Below, piece after piece: positions 50,061 through 58,053 of a stretch of 64,000 nucleotides of DNA (its first letter is position 1; every line of letters starts with the position of its first letter). Source of the DNA: an uncultured Maribacter sp. (GTDB lineage: Bacteria; Bacteroidota; Bacteroidia; Flavobacteriales; Flavobacteriaceae); contig CANLTE010000002.1 of the NCBI GenBank assembly GCA_947493885.1, forward strand, positions 372,001 to 436,000, read 5' to 3'. Below the pieces are notes generated by a model. The model was not told where the DNA came from. It searched no databases and saw only the letters and a program-made list of their open reading frames with translations. A program made the position numbers and the translations under genes.

Positions 50061-50103
50061 AAACGCCTTTGAGTTAATATTTATAACTCAGAGGCGTTTT
50101 TTT
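50061..50103 (+). terminator. Terminator of the RND module
   Basis: The stem AAACGCCTTTGAGTTA / TAACTCAGAGGCGTTT, 16 bp with one GU pair, is followed by a T tract (seven Ts counting the stem end). It lies 23 bp after the barrel stop. Confidence 0.93.
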
Positions 50104-50174
50104 GTGTTAATTGTAAAATGTGGACTCCCAAAAGTGTTAATTTAGCTCAAGCATAATTATAAGTGAATGTAGTA

Positions 50175-51110
50175 ATGAAACAAATTACAAATACTATACT
50201 CATGGTACGTCCGGTGAGTTTTAGAATGAATGAGCAAACATCAGTAAATAATTATTTTCAAGAAAAAATAGATGCTGAGGCTAACACTATAAATAAAAAA
50301 GCGCAAAACGAGTTTGATGCTTTTGTTGAGTCCCTTCGAGCGAAAGGCGTTAATGTTATTGTAATTCAAGATACCAAAGAACCTGATACTCCTGATTCCG
50401 TTTTTCCCAATAATTGGGTCTCTTTTCATGCTGATGGTACGGTGGGCGTTTACCCTATGTTTGCTGAAAATAGAAGAAATGAAAGGCGCGAAGACGTCTT
50501 GGAAATATTGGAATCTCAAGGGTTTATTATTGAAAACGTGATGGATTATACTTCGGCAGAAGAAGATAATTTGTTTTTAGAGGGCACAGGAAGTATGTTG
50601 TTGGATAGGGTGAATAAAAAGGCTTATTGTGCACTTTCTAAAAGGGCAGACGAAGAACTTGTTATTGAGTTTTGTGAAGATTTTGATTATTTACCTGTAA
50701 TTTTTACTGCTTATCAAACCGTAGAGAATAAACGTAAACCTATTTATCATACCAATGTGATGATGTGTGTGGCGGATACTTTTGCGGTTATTTGTTTGGA
50801 TACAGTTGATGATAAAAAGGAAAAGAAAAATGTAATTGAGCACCTAAAGACCGATGGGAAGGAAATCATAAAAATAACTGAAGAGCAAATGCATCATTTT
50901 GCCGGGAATATGTTGCAAGTATTGGGAGCAAATAATACACCATATTTGGTAATGAGCAGCGCGGCATATAAAAGTCTACAAAAGAATCAGATTGCAGCTA
51001 TACAAAAACATTGCGAGATCATTCATAGTTCTTTAGAAACCATTGAAACATGTGGAGGAGGAAGTGCACGTTGCATGATGGCAGAAGTGTTTTTACCTAT
51101 TAAAGAGTAG
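50175..51110 (+). CDS. ctlX: CtlX-like citrulline utilization hydrolase (arginine-deiminase fold)
   Basis: A 311-residue cytosolic hydrolase. The N-terminus has ILMVRPVSFRMNEQT and PDTPDSVFPNNWVSFHADG. GTGSMLLDRVNKKAY, HTNVMMC with the catalytic His, and Cys300 in GGGSARCMMAEVF complete the active site. This motif set fits the CtlX family, reported to hydrolyse citrulline. ATG 50175 is chosen over an upstream GTG because it gives the family N-terminus. A related DDAH-like hydrolase lies upstream of the RND module, and the two are often neighbours in Flavobacteriaceae as I recall. Confidence 0.85.
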   Translation: MKQITNTILMVRPVSFRMNEQTSVNNYFQEKIDAEANTINKKAQNEFDAFVESLRAKGVNVIVIQDTKEPDTPDSVFPNNWVSFHADGTVGVYPMFAENRRNERREDVLEILESQGFIIENVMDYTSAEEDNLFLEGTGSMLLDRVNKKAYCALSKRADEELVIEFCEDFDYLPVIFTAYQTVENKRKPIYHTNVMMCVADTFAVICLDTVDDKKEKKNVIEHLKTDGKEIIKITEEQMHHFAGNMLQVLGANNTPYLVMSSAAYKSLQKNQIAAIQKHCEIIHSSLETIETCGGGSARCMMAEVFLPIKE

Positions 51111-51156
51111 CAATATTAAATAGCTTTTTTCGTTGTAAAATAGAAATGCTATTTGA

Positions 51157-52278
51157 ATGAAAGGGTTGTGTATTTTAGCGTTGGTGTTATGTTTTTTTTC
51201 TTGTTCTTCCGATGAAGTAATAACTGAAGAAGAGAAAGATGAGTCTCGTTCTTTTTATATGGGATTTACAGCCTTTCCTTATGATTTAACCATAGAAGCA
51301 CAGTTGGATACTTACAAACAAGTAGCAGTACAAAGCGATATTTTTTTGGTGCATTTGGATCATGGTGTTCCGTGGGATGAAGCGTTAAATAATTTTCCTT
51401 TTCCATCAGAAGTACAAAATACCTTGGAAGGGACAAAAACAGGACTTGCTCCAAACACTAAAATATTACTTACTGCAACACCAGCTGGTCAAGACCGCAA
51501 AACTTTAAGTGGTTTTTGGAACAATAATGATAGTCATCAACCATTATCTTCTTTTTGGGAAAATAAAAAGTTTGATGATGATGAAGTTGTCACCGCTTAT
51601 ATCAACTATTGTAAACGCATAATTGATGAAGTGAATCCTGATTATTTTGCTTATGGGATAGAAACAAATGCGTCCTTTAAAAAAGATGAGACTGCGTTTA
51701 CGCAATTTTTAAGGTTAGCGGATACTTTATACAAAAGGCTAAAGAAAGATTACCCAGCCATTCCTATTTTTTTAACACTTCAAGACAGATCTTTTGATAA
51801 TACGCATGAAGAGTTACTTGCTACCTCAAAAAGTTTGTTGCAATATTCAGATTATATTGTAATGAGTACCTATCCGTTTTTAGATTATCAAAATTTGCAG
51901 AGAGACGCTAATCCTGAGTTGTTTGACGATAATTGGTTGGCTGATTTTAGAAACTTAGATATATCAAAACCTTTCGCCATTTCTGAAACTGGTTTTTGTG
52001 CGGAGGATTTGGTTATACCAAATCTTGGAGTTAACGTAAAGGCTTCCGAAAAATGGCAAAATGATTTTATGATTAAATTATTGAACTCGGCAAATGATTT
52101 AGACGCAGAATTTCTGGCATGGTTTGTTTTTAGAGATTACGATTATTTATATGATAAAACTCCAAACCCTCCAGATATTCTTAGCGTTTGGCGCGATAAC
52201 GGTTTGTTAAATGGTTCGGGTATGCCCAGACCATCATTTCAAACATGGAAGGATTGGAAGAGTTATGAGAAAAACTAA
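51157..52278 (+). CDS. Lipoprotein with glycosidase-like TIM-barrel features
   Basis: A 373-residue lipoprotein with lipobox FFSCSSD (Cys16) and an acidic linker. The rest reads like a (beta/alpha)8 barrel. Glu169 in YFAYGIETN and Glu277 in PFAISETGF sit where the acid/base and nucleophile of clan-A glycosidases (for example GH53-like) would lie. DYIVMSTYPFLDY and FLAWFVFRDYDYLYD are further barrel strands. A surface or periplasmic glycosidase is inferred; no CAZy family is certain. The stop overlaps that of the convergent gene by 4 bp. Confidence 0.65.
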   Translation: MKGLCILALVLCFFSCSSDEVITEEEKDESRSFYMGFTAFPYDLTIEAQLDTYKQVAVQSDIFLVHLDHGVPWDEALNNFPFPSEVQNTLEGTKTGLAPNTKILLTATPAGQDRKTLSGFWNNNDSHQPLSSFWENKKFDDDEVVTAYINYCKRIIDEVNPDYFAYGIETNASFKKDETAFTQFLRLADTLYKRLKKDYPAIPIFLTLQDRSFDNTHEELLATSKSLLQYSDYIVMSTYPFLDYQNLQRDANPELFDDNWLADFRNLDISKPFAISETGFCAEDLVIPNLGVNVKASEKWQNDFMIKLLNSANDLDAEFLAWFVFRDYDYLYDKTPNPPDILSVWRDNGLLNGSGMPRPSFQTWKDWKSYEKN

Positions 52279-52685
52279 GCTTTTATTGCTGCGCTATTTC
52301 TATAAATTAAATGTAGCATAAGGCCATATACGCCAAACTGAAGCATTAAATAAAAGCTTTCCATTGCAATAAAAGAAATTTCATTAATTACATTTTGTTT
52401 TGCTACAAAGGCGATTACATGCGAAGTCCATAAAAACAAACCAACGATGCCAGCGTACTTAAGGCATTTGGTTAAACTACTTCCTGAAAACCGGACAAAA
52501 TTAAACAAATAGGTAAGTACTAAACCCTGAATAAAAATAGAGAATAGTCCCATTAAAAAGTTAGGCTTACCATCAAAATACCCAAAGGTTTTATATTGTT
52601 CCTCAAACAATATTACATGCCATAATACGGCTAAAATAAAGGTAAATACTGTGTACGCGAGTGTTCCTAAAATTGTTTTTTTCAT
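52275..52685 (-). CDS. Four-helix integral membrane protein, unknown function
   Basis: A 136-residue protein with four predicted transmembrane segments: TILGTLAYTVFTFILAVLWH, FLMGLFSIFIQGLVLTYLFN, CLKYAGIVGLFLWTSHVIAF and ESFYLMLQFGVYGLMLHLIY. ATG 52685 is chosen; a GTG at 52706 would add seven residues. The pattern is like small DUF1761-type or DoxX-size membrane proteins, but I recognise no family with confidence. It stands alone between the lipoprotein and the BCCT gene. Confidence 0.65.
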   Translation of the reverse strand: MKKTILGTLAYTVFTFILAVLWHVILFEEQYKTFGYFDGKPNFLMGLFSIFIQGLVLTYLFNFVRFSGSSLTKCLKYAGIVGLFLWTSHVIAFVAKQNVINEISFIAMESFYLMLQFGVYGLMLHLIYRNSAAIKA

Positions 52686-52750
52686 GTTTAAATTAATTAT
52701 ATTCACACTATTGACGGAGTAAATCTGGTTTAAAGGACAAAATGGATATA

Positions 52751-54241
52751 TTATTTTACCTTAATCACCTTTTTCAAAAAAAGTATAGACATAAACACGA
52801 TTAAAAAAGCAAATGGTAGCGAGGTAATAATAAGGAGTTTTTGAACAGCAGTTAAAACATTTATCTCAGGATTAGCATTTCCTAAAAGAAGTAAAGCAAT
52901 GGTGCTTATTAAAATAATAAAGGACCAAATTAAACGATGCTTTTTACCTGGGTTCTTTTTGCCTTTATCTGTAAACATGCTTAATACAAAAACCGCGGAA
53001 TCTACTGATGTTACTAAAAAACTAATTAAAAGTAACATGGTAATATTATTTAAAATTGTTGCTGCCGGATAATTTTCGAAGAATACAAAAATGGAGGAGA
53101 ACACATTGCCAAATTCATTGTTGTAGCTCCCCCAATTTTCTATAATTTGAAAGGCAGAATTTCCAAAAACAGAAAACCAAAAAAAAGTACCTAAAGAAGG
53201 GATAATTAGCACACCTAAAATCAACTGACGAATACTCCTTCCTTTTGATATTCTTGCAATAAAAATTCCAGTAAACGGTGCCCAAGCCAACCAAAAAGCC
53301 CAGTAGTAAAATGTCCAATCAGTTAAAAAATCAATGCCAGGATTATAATTTCCCAAAGCCAGACTCATTGGAATAAAATCTATAATATAATACCATAGAG
53401 TCTTTAAGAAAATAGAAACAATATCTAGCACATTACCGGAAAAGAAAACAAAAAGCAATAATAATAAAGTAATTAAAATATTGAATTTTGATATTATTTT
53501 TATCCCCTTATTAACACCTCTCCAAGCAGAATAGCATGCTAATACTGAAATTACGGTGGTCAATAATAAAGTAACTTCTAACCCTAAATTAGTATTGTAA
53601 ACGTGTTCTAGTCCACCATGAATTTGCGTTGTTCCTAAGCCAATAGCTGCAATTAATCCAAAAACAGTGGTTACGATAGTAATTACATCAATACCGTGGA
53701 GGCTAATTTTATGAGATACTAAACCTTTTACAGTATTACTGACAAGAACTCTTTTTTTATATACAAATAGTGTATATCCCATTATTAGTGCAAAAAGACC
53801 ATAAAAAGCCCATGCCGTAAATCCCCATTGGTAAAACGTAAACTCCAATGCCAAAACATTTGGGTCTAATGTTGAATCAAAAGGTGGGTGCTGTTGCATA
53901 TAAACAGGTTCCTGCACCGCACGTAATAGAATACCAGAACCCATTCCTGCACTATATAACATAGCTACCCATGCCCAAAGTGAGTGTTCTGGTGTACTAT
54001 TCTTTTTACCTAGTTTTAGTTTTCCTAGAGGAGAAAAAGCAACAATAAGTAATAGTAATACACAGGATAGTCCTAGATATAAGTAAAAATATCCAAAATA
54101 ATTTCTAACCCAGATAGAAGCACTTTCAATGTGCCTAAAGCTATCTTCTGTATTAAAAAATGCAAAAAAAGAAAGTAATAAAAAAACTCCAAAAGAAATG
54201 GAGATGAGTGAATGCTTTTGTAGCTGTTTAAAAATTTTAAT
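52751..54241 (-). CDS. BCCT family (betaine/carnitine/choline) transporter with no canonical start codon
   Basis: A reading frame of about 496 codons encoding a 12-helix secondary transporter. Landmarks are AMLYSAGMGSGILLRAVQEP, the Trp-rich WTFYYWAFWLAWAPFTGIFI with RISKGRS, and FLVTSVDSAVFVLSMFTDKG. The only ATG starts are at 53962 and later, inside this conserved region. The frame stays open upstream to 54268 and encodes two more plausible helices (about LISISFGVFLLLSFFAFF and YFYLYLGLSCVLLLLLIVAF), but it contains no ATG, GTG or TTG. The best start is ATT at 54241 (then AAA ATT TTT AAA), 10 bp after the yjbR stop. A mutated start codon is the alternative. Confidence 0.7.
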   Translation of the reverse strand: MKIFKQLQKHSLISISFGVFLLLSFFAFFNTEDSFRHIESASIWVRNYFGYFYLYLGLSCVLLLLIVAFSPLGKLKLGKKNSTPEHSLWAWVAMLYSAGMGSGILLRAVQEPVYMQQHPPFDSTLDPNVLALEFTFYQWGFTAWAFYGLFALIMGYTLFVYKKRVLVSNTVKGLVSHKISLHGIDVITIVTTVFGLIAAIGLGTTQIHGGLEHVYNTNLGLEVTLLLTTVISVLACYSAWRGVNKGIKIISKFNILITLLLLLFVFFSGNVLDIVSIFLKTLWYYIIDFIPMSLALGNYNPGIDFLTDWTFYYWAFWLAWAPFTGIFIARISKGRSIRQLILGVLIIPSLGTFFWFSVFGNSAFQIIENWGSYNNEFGNVFSSIFVFFENYPAATILNNITMLLLISFLVTSVDSAVFVLSMFTDKGKKNPGKKHRLIWSFIILISTIALLLLGNANPEINVLTAVQKLLIITSLPFAFLIVFMSILFLKKVIKVK

Positions 54242-54251
54242 GATACTTTGT

Positions 54252-54617
54252 TTAATTAATTTCTTGTTCTAATGCTAAGCGTTCTTTTTTGGTAAGTTTT
54301 GCGACAACTAAATTATATGAAATATCCAACCATTCAAATAGTAATGAGTCTGGGATACTACCATCAACAATAACGTTGCTCCAATGTTTTTTGCTAAAAT
54401 ACGAAGGTTCCTGCATAGCCATGTGTTCTGCCCGTAAATCCTCAATGGTTTCTGGAATGCATTTAATACTAAAGCTATTAAAAGTAGTTAAATCTGTAGC
54501 CGTAAACATTTTGCCCATAACTTTAAAAACTAGCACATTTGGAAGTTTTGAAAAGGGAATAGATTCTGTTACCCCTTTTTTTGATAAACAATGGTTTCTG
54601 TATGATTCAATGTCCAT
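54252..54617 (-). CDS. MmcQ/YjbR family protein
   Basis: A 121-residue protein of the CyaY-like MmcQ/YjbR fold. It has ESYRNHCLSKKGVTESIPF, VFKVMGKMFTATDL and the terminal domain motif SKKHWSNVIVDGSIPD, with LLFEWLDISYNLVVAKLTKK. The family is usually called DNA-binding, without firm biochemical proof. Its stop lies 10 bp before the presumed start of the BCCT gene, so translational coupling is possible. Confidence 0.9.
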   Translation of the reverse strand: MDIESYRNHCLSKKGVTESIPFSKLPNVLVFKVMGKMFTATDLTTFNSFSIKCIPETIEDLRAEHMAMQEPSYFSKKHWSNVIVDGSIPDSLLFEWLDISYNLVVAKLTKKERLALEQEIN

Positions 54618-54639
54618 GATACTTATAAAATTATAAACT

Positions 54640-55197
54640 TTACGTTTTAATTGGTCGGATTATTTTACAAGGATTACCAGCGGCAACAACATTTGCGGGG
54701 ATATTTTTAGTAACTACACTTCCGGATCCAATTACAGTATTTTCACCGATAGTAACTCCTGGATTAATTATTGAACCTCCACCAATCCAAACATTTTTAC
54801 CAATTGTAACAGGAAGTGCAAATTCAATTCCTGTATTTCGTTCTTGGTGGTTAATAGGGTGGGTAGCGGTGAAAATTTTTACAGCTGGAGCTAACATAAC
54901 ATTTTCTCCTATATGAATTGGGGCTGCGTCTAAAAAGATGCAATTGAAATTGGCATAAGCGTTTTCTCCCCAATAGATATTGAATCCGTAATCACATATA
55001 AAAGAATTTTCAATGTAAAAGTCCTTTCCAGTCACTGCAAATAACTTCTTGAAAATAACTTTTCTTTCATCCTCATTTTCTTCAGGTATACTCAGAAGTT
55101 TTCGTGTTAGTATTCTGGCATTTCTTCTGCCCGCAATCAGCTCTGGATCATTTGGATTATAGGGTAATCCTTTTATCATTTTTTGCTTCTCATTCAC
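54640..55197 (-). CDS. Maltose/galactoside O-acetyltransferase-type hexapeptide acetyltransferase
   Basis: A 185-residue left-handed beta-helix acetyltransferase. The N-terminal Maa segment KMIKGLPYNPNDPELIAGRR is followed by helical residues. Then come hexapeptide repeats with IHIGENVMLAPAVKIFTATH, where the catalytic His sits, and NVWIGGGSIINPGVTIGENT with VVAAGNPCKIIR at the end. It acetylates a sugar hydroxyl using acetyl-CoA; the acceptor is unknown. It is 22 bp upstream of the yjbR gene. Confidence 0.9.
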   Translation of the reverse strand: MNEKQKMIKGLPYNPNDPELIAGRRNARILTRKLLSIPEENEDERKVIFKKLFAVTGKDFYIENSFICDYGFNIYWGENAYANFNCIFLDAAPIHIGENVMLAPAVKIFTATHPINHQERNTGIEFALPVTIGKNVWIGGGSIINPGVTIGENTVIGSGSVVTKNIPANVVAAGNPCKIIRPIKT

Positions 55198-55307
55198 TTT
55201 TTAAAATTTAGCTATAAGTGCTTAACGTTAAGTACTAAGATAGTGAATAAGGAGGTTAGTTAAAGGCGCACTTTATCTGTAATAATTTTATTTTTTTGTA
55301 TAATTGG

Positions 55308-55934
55308 TTAAAGCGTATTATTCTTAGAATATCCTGGTGGTTTAATATCATTCATTCGTAAGTAGCTAATAGCCTGAGATCTATGGTGTGAGGTGTGACT
55401 TTCTCCTCGTAAAATTAAATCAAGATTTGTATGGCCCTTTAAAAACCATGGTTTTTCTTTACTCAACCCTTTTTCGAGTGTATCATCATTTAATTTACTC
55501 AGGCTAGAAATCACATAATCAAAAGTTTCAATTAGGTATTCTGTAACCATTTTTTTATTAGCATAAGAATCTTCACTTTTAAAAAAATCAGGTTGAAAAA
55601 GGTTTATGGAGTCAGGGCGTTCCAGAAAAAATGTGGCTTTAGTTAATGCATTAAAATCTGGGTAGGTTGCGGAATCCATAAGTATTCCGATAAAAGCATT
55701 ATTAGTAAAACCAATATGCATAAAATGCTGAGCAAAACTCATTTGCTCTTTACTTGGCTGATATTCTAGTTTATCAATTGGCATAGCATTTAAAACTGCT
55801 AAAGTATATTCTTTTGATTGTTTCCATCTTTTTATAAGAATATTAATTAGGGGATTATTTGCTGTGGGGACTTTTGACGAAATTAATGCAAAAGGGCCTA
55901 GTCCAATTAAGCCTAGAATATACCTTCTTTTCAT
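55308..55934 (-). CDS. Exported DinB family protein
   Basis: A 208-residue protein with an N-terminal hydrophobic signal or anchor (KRRYILGLIGLGPFALISS) followed by a DinB four-helix bundle. The metal-binding His candidates are in SFAQHFMHIGFTN and GESHTSHHRSQAISYLR. DinB proteins are bacillithiol/mycothiol-type or unknown metal-dependent transferases. The envelope location suggested by the signal is unusual for the fold but common in Bacteroidota versions. Confidence 0.82.
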   Translation of the reverse strand: MKRRYILGLIGLGPFALISSKVPTANNPLINILIKRWKQSKEYTLAVLNAMPIDKLEYQPSKEQMSFAQHFMHIGFTNNAFIGILMDSATYPDFNALTKATFFLERPDSINLFQPDFFKSEDSYANKKMVTEYLIETFDYVISSLSKLNDDTLEKGLSKEKPWFLKGHTNLDLILRGESHTSHHRSQAISYLRMNDIKPPGYSKNNTL

Positions 55935-56067
55935 AGTATTGATGTTTTAGTATGATATGAAATTAAAGGTTTATTGTCTAAACATCACTTTAATATTGAT
56001 AACATTAACATCATCCTAGGAAGTTTTTGAGATGCCCGTGTTTTTTAAAAACTGATAAAATTCTACT

Positions 56068-56454
56068 CTAAGAAGTAATTTCAATTTGGTTTCCTTCGGG
56101 GTCCGCGATGACACTTTCATAATATCCATCTCCTGTTGTTCTGGGCTCTCCAATTACATGGTATCCGCTTTCACGTATTAATTCAGTGAGGGAGTTTACT
56201 TTTTCCTTTGATCCAACCGATATGGCAAAATGTGTTAATCCTAATTTTGAATCTGATTTCTCAATGAACTCCGAAATTTCGGGTTTATGCATTAATTCTA
56301 TGCGAGCACCATCTTTAAATGATAAAAAATAAGAGCTAAACTTCTTCTTTGGATTATAATATTTTTCGTTTGATTTTAAATCAAAGAACCGCAAGTAAAA
56401 ACGTTTCATTTTTTCTAAATCTAAGGTCCATATAGCAATATGTTCAATTTTCAT
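56068..56454 (-). CDS. VOC family protein (glyoxalase/bleomycin-resistance fold), metal site intact
   Basis: A 128-residue protein of two beta-alpha-beta-beta-beta modules. Putative metal ligands are His5 (MKIEHIAIWTLDLEKMKRFY), Glu in ARIELMHKP, His in GLTHFAISVG and Glu in DPEGNQIEITS, so the site is complete. This pattern resembles glyoxalase I-like proteins, but the substrate is unknown. It is a single gene with no visible operon partner. Confidence 0.88.
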   Translation of the reverse strand: MKIEHIAIWTLDLEKMKRFYLRFFDLKSNEKYYNPKKKFSSYFLSFKDGARIELMHKPEISEFIEKSDSKLGLTHFAISVGSKEKVNSLTELIRESGYHVIGEPRTTGDGYYESVIADPEGNQIEITS

Positions 56455-56581
56455 TTGATGTTTTTTAGTATTCCGTTGTCCCTGAAAATAGGTACAGCTT
56501 AAAATTAGAGTTTTCTTGCTTTAAGTGTTATATAAAAACCAAATTTGCGGAAACAGGATTGTTGGAGGTCTTAGGAATATA

Positions 56582-56623
56582 AAAAATCGTTAGAAGGAAG
56601 AACTCTTCCTTCTAACGATTTTT
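56582..56623 (-). terminator. Bidirectional-looking terminator hairpin
   Basis: A perfect stem of about 18 bp (AAAAATCGTTAGAAGGAAG / CTTCCTTCTAACGATTTTT type) with a tiny loop. Runs of A on one side and T on the other let it work on either strand. It lies downstream of the VOC gene at 56720-57253, which it most likely terminates. Confidence 0.85.
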
Positions 56624-56719
56624 ATTAAAAACAGCTATATGTATTAAACGATATTGCTAGTTGTAGTTGGTTGATTAAAGTAACCTGCGATTACATCTTT
56701 GAGATGAAATCTATTTTCA

Positions 56720-57253
56720 TCAATCCCAACCAGAAAGACCAATAATTTCTCCGTTTGGCCCTACAAAAAATGTGTATTTGTCACGAGCGTAATGTTCGTT
56801 TTCCAACTCATACCCTTCCTCTTTTAATTTGTCTCCAATTGGTACAATGTCATTAACCTTAAGCATGAAGTGGTTGTGGTTGGTATTCCCTATTGGTCCA
56901 ATTGAATCTAAAAATTCTGGAGAGGTAAGTGATAAACCAATTGTTAAATCATCCGCTTTTAATTTCATCACTAACATTCCCTCAAGTCCTGGTCCGTGAA
57001 GAACCTCAGCATCTGCCATTTTAAATCCTAAAATCTCACGATAAAGTTTTAAGGTTTTCTCTAGTTGTAATACATGTACGCTGATGTACTTTAAACCTGT
57101 AACTCTTGCTTCAGTGTTACTTTTAGAATCTGCTTTTTGCGCAAAACTATAGCTTGTACCCACTAAGATAAACATTGCTAGAAGGCAATATCTTAAAATA
57201 AGTTTAGAACCAGTTTTGTTTTCTTTTTTGCTCTTACTAATATCAATTTTCAT
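56720..57253 (-). CDS. Exported VOC family protein
   Basis: A 177-residue protein with an N-terminal signal (residues about 20-39, CLLAMFILVGTSYSFAQ) and a glyoxalase-like domain: KYISVHVLQLEKTLKLYREI, HNHFMLKVND and GPNGEIIGLSGWD. The first metal-ligand His is replaced by Tyr while the later His and Glu positions remain, so a canonical metal centre is doubtful. Export by a signal peptide is uncommon for this fold. The role is unknown. Confidence 0.8.
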   Translation of the reverse strand: MKIDISKSKKENKTGSKLILRYCLLAMFILVGTSYSFAQKADSKSNTEARVTGLKYISVHVLQLEKTLKLYREILGFKMADAEVLHGPGLEGMLVMKLKADDLTIGLSLTSPEFLDSIGPIGNTNHNHFMLKVNDIVPIGDKLKEEGYELENEHYARDKYTFFVGPNGEIIGLSGWD

Positions 57254-57593
57254 AATAAATCTTGTAAAAAATGTCGTTAATAAAGTTGTTAGTTAATATT
57301 ACTTGCAACTTATAAAAAAAATGTATGCAAAAAGTTGCTCGCTATGGTTATTACTAATAATTAGGTATTAATTAACTGGATAAAAACTTGACAATGGATT
57401 TAAAACCGTATGTTTTAATAACATCTTGTATATGACAAAGAGAGATAATACAGACCTTAAATTATAATTTTTAATCTAATGTGGTTAGTGAGGTTATATA
57501 CCGCTTTACGAAGAAATTTTAGGTTGTCCTATTTATTTAAGTACACTTATAAATTCCCTTATAAACTAAATTGTTAAGAACAAAAATCAATCA
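57254..57593. other. 340-bp AT-rich gap without a recognisable gene
   Basis: Both strands were read for frames and hairpins; only very short frames occur. It should contain the promoter for the VOC gene on its left. I see no consensus TAnnTTTG with a good -33 partner. Confidence 0.6.
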
Positions 57594-58007
57594 TTATCTA
57601 CGCGATAAAGTGTAGTTTTTGGCTAGTTGCTTTAGTACGCTAAGTGCTTTGTTTGCATCGTTTTTATGTGTAAAAACATGGTCATGGTAGTATCCTGCAA
57701 TAACATTACAACTAATGCCTTTTTTTGCGAGTGCAGCTGAAAATATTGCTGTTAACCCAACAGCTTCCAATGAAGAATGTACGGAGAGTGTAATCCATGA
57801 GGCAACATAATCATAGGATAGCCCTAATTTATCGGCTTTTGTTTTTGTTATTACAATAGTAGTGCCTTCTGCTTCTTTAAATTCGCATATGGTATCGTTA
57901 CGGTCAATTGTGCTTACATCTTTTACCGTGGAAAATATGTATTCTCCTTTTTGTAATATGGGGGTCATTTCTCCAATTAACTTGGCAATATTCTTTTCTC
58001 CTGACAT
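57594..58007 (-). CDS. ACT-domain protein (DUF of the COG3602 type)
   Basis: A 137-residue protein made of two ACT-like modules: MTPILQKGEYIFSTVKDV in the first, and SWITLSVHSSLEAVGLTAIF with GISCNVIAGYYHDHVFTHK in the second. The layout matches small stand-alone ACT proteins with a presumed amino-acid-binding role. It lies 46 bp downstream of a methionine aminopeptidase gene on the same strand and may be co-transcribed with it. Confidence 0.83.
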   Translation of the reverse strand: MSGEKNIAKLIGEMTPILQKGEYIFSTVKDVSTIDRNDTICEFKEAEGTTIVITKTKADKLGLSYDYVASWITLSVHSSLEAVGLTAIFSAALAKKGISCNVIAGYYHDHVFTHKNDANKALSVLKQLAKNYTLSRR

Positions 58008-58053
58008 GATGAAGTTTTAATCGATGACTTAAGGGGTAAACAATCCGTCGAAA

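Noticed and set aside
54289-54636. Plus-strand frame of 115 codons
   Set aside because: Antisense to the yjbR gene, which shows the full MmcQ/YjbR pattern.
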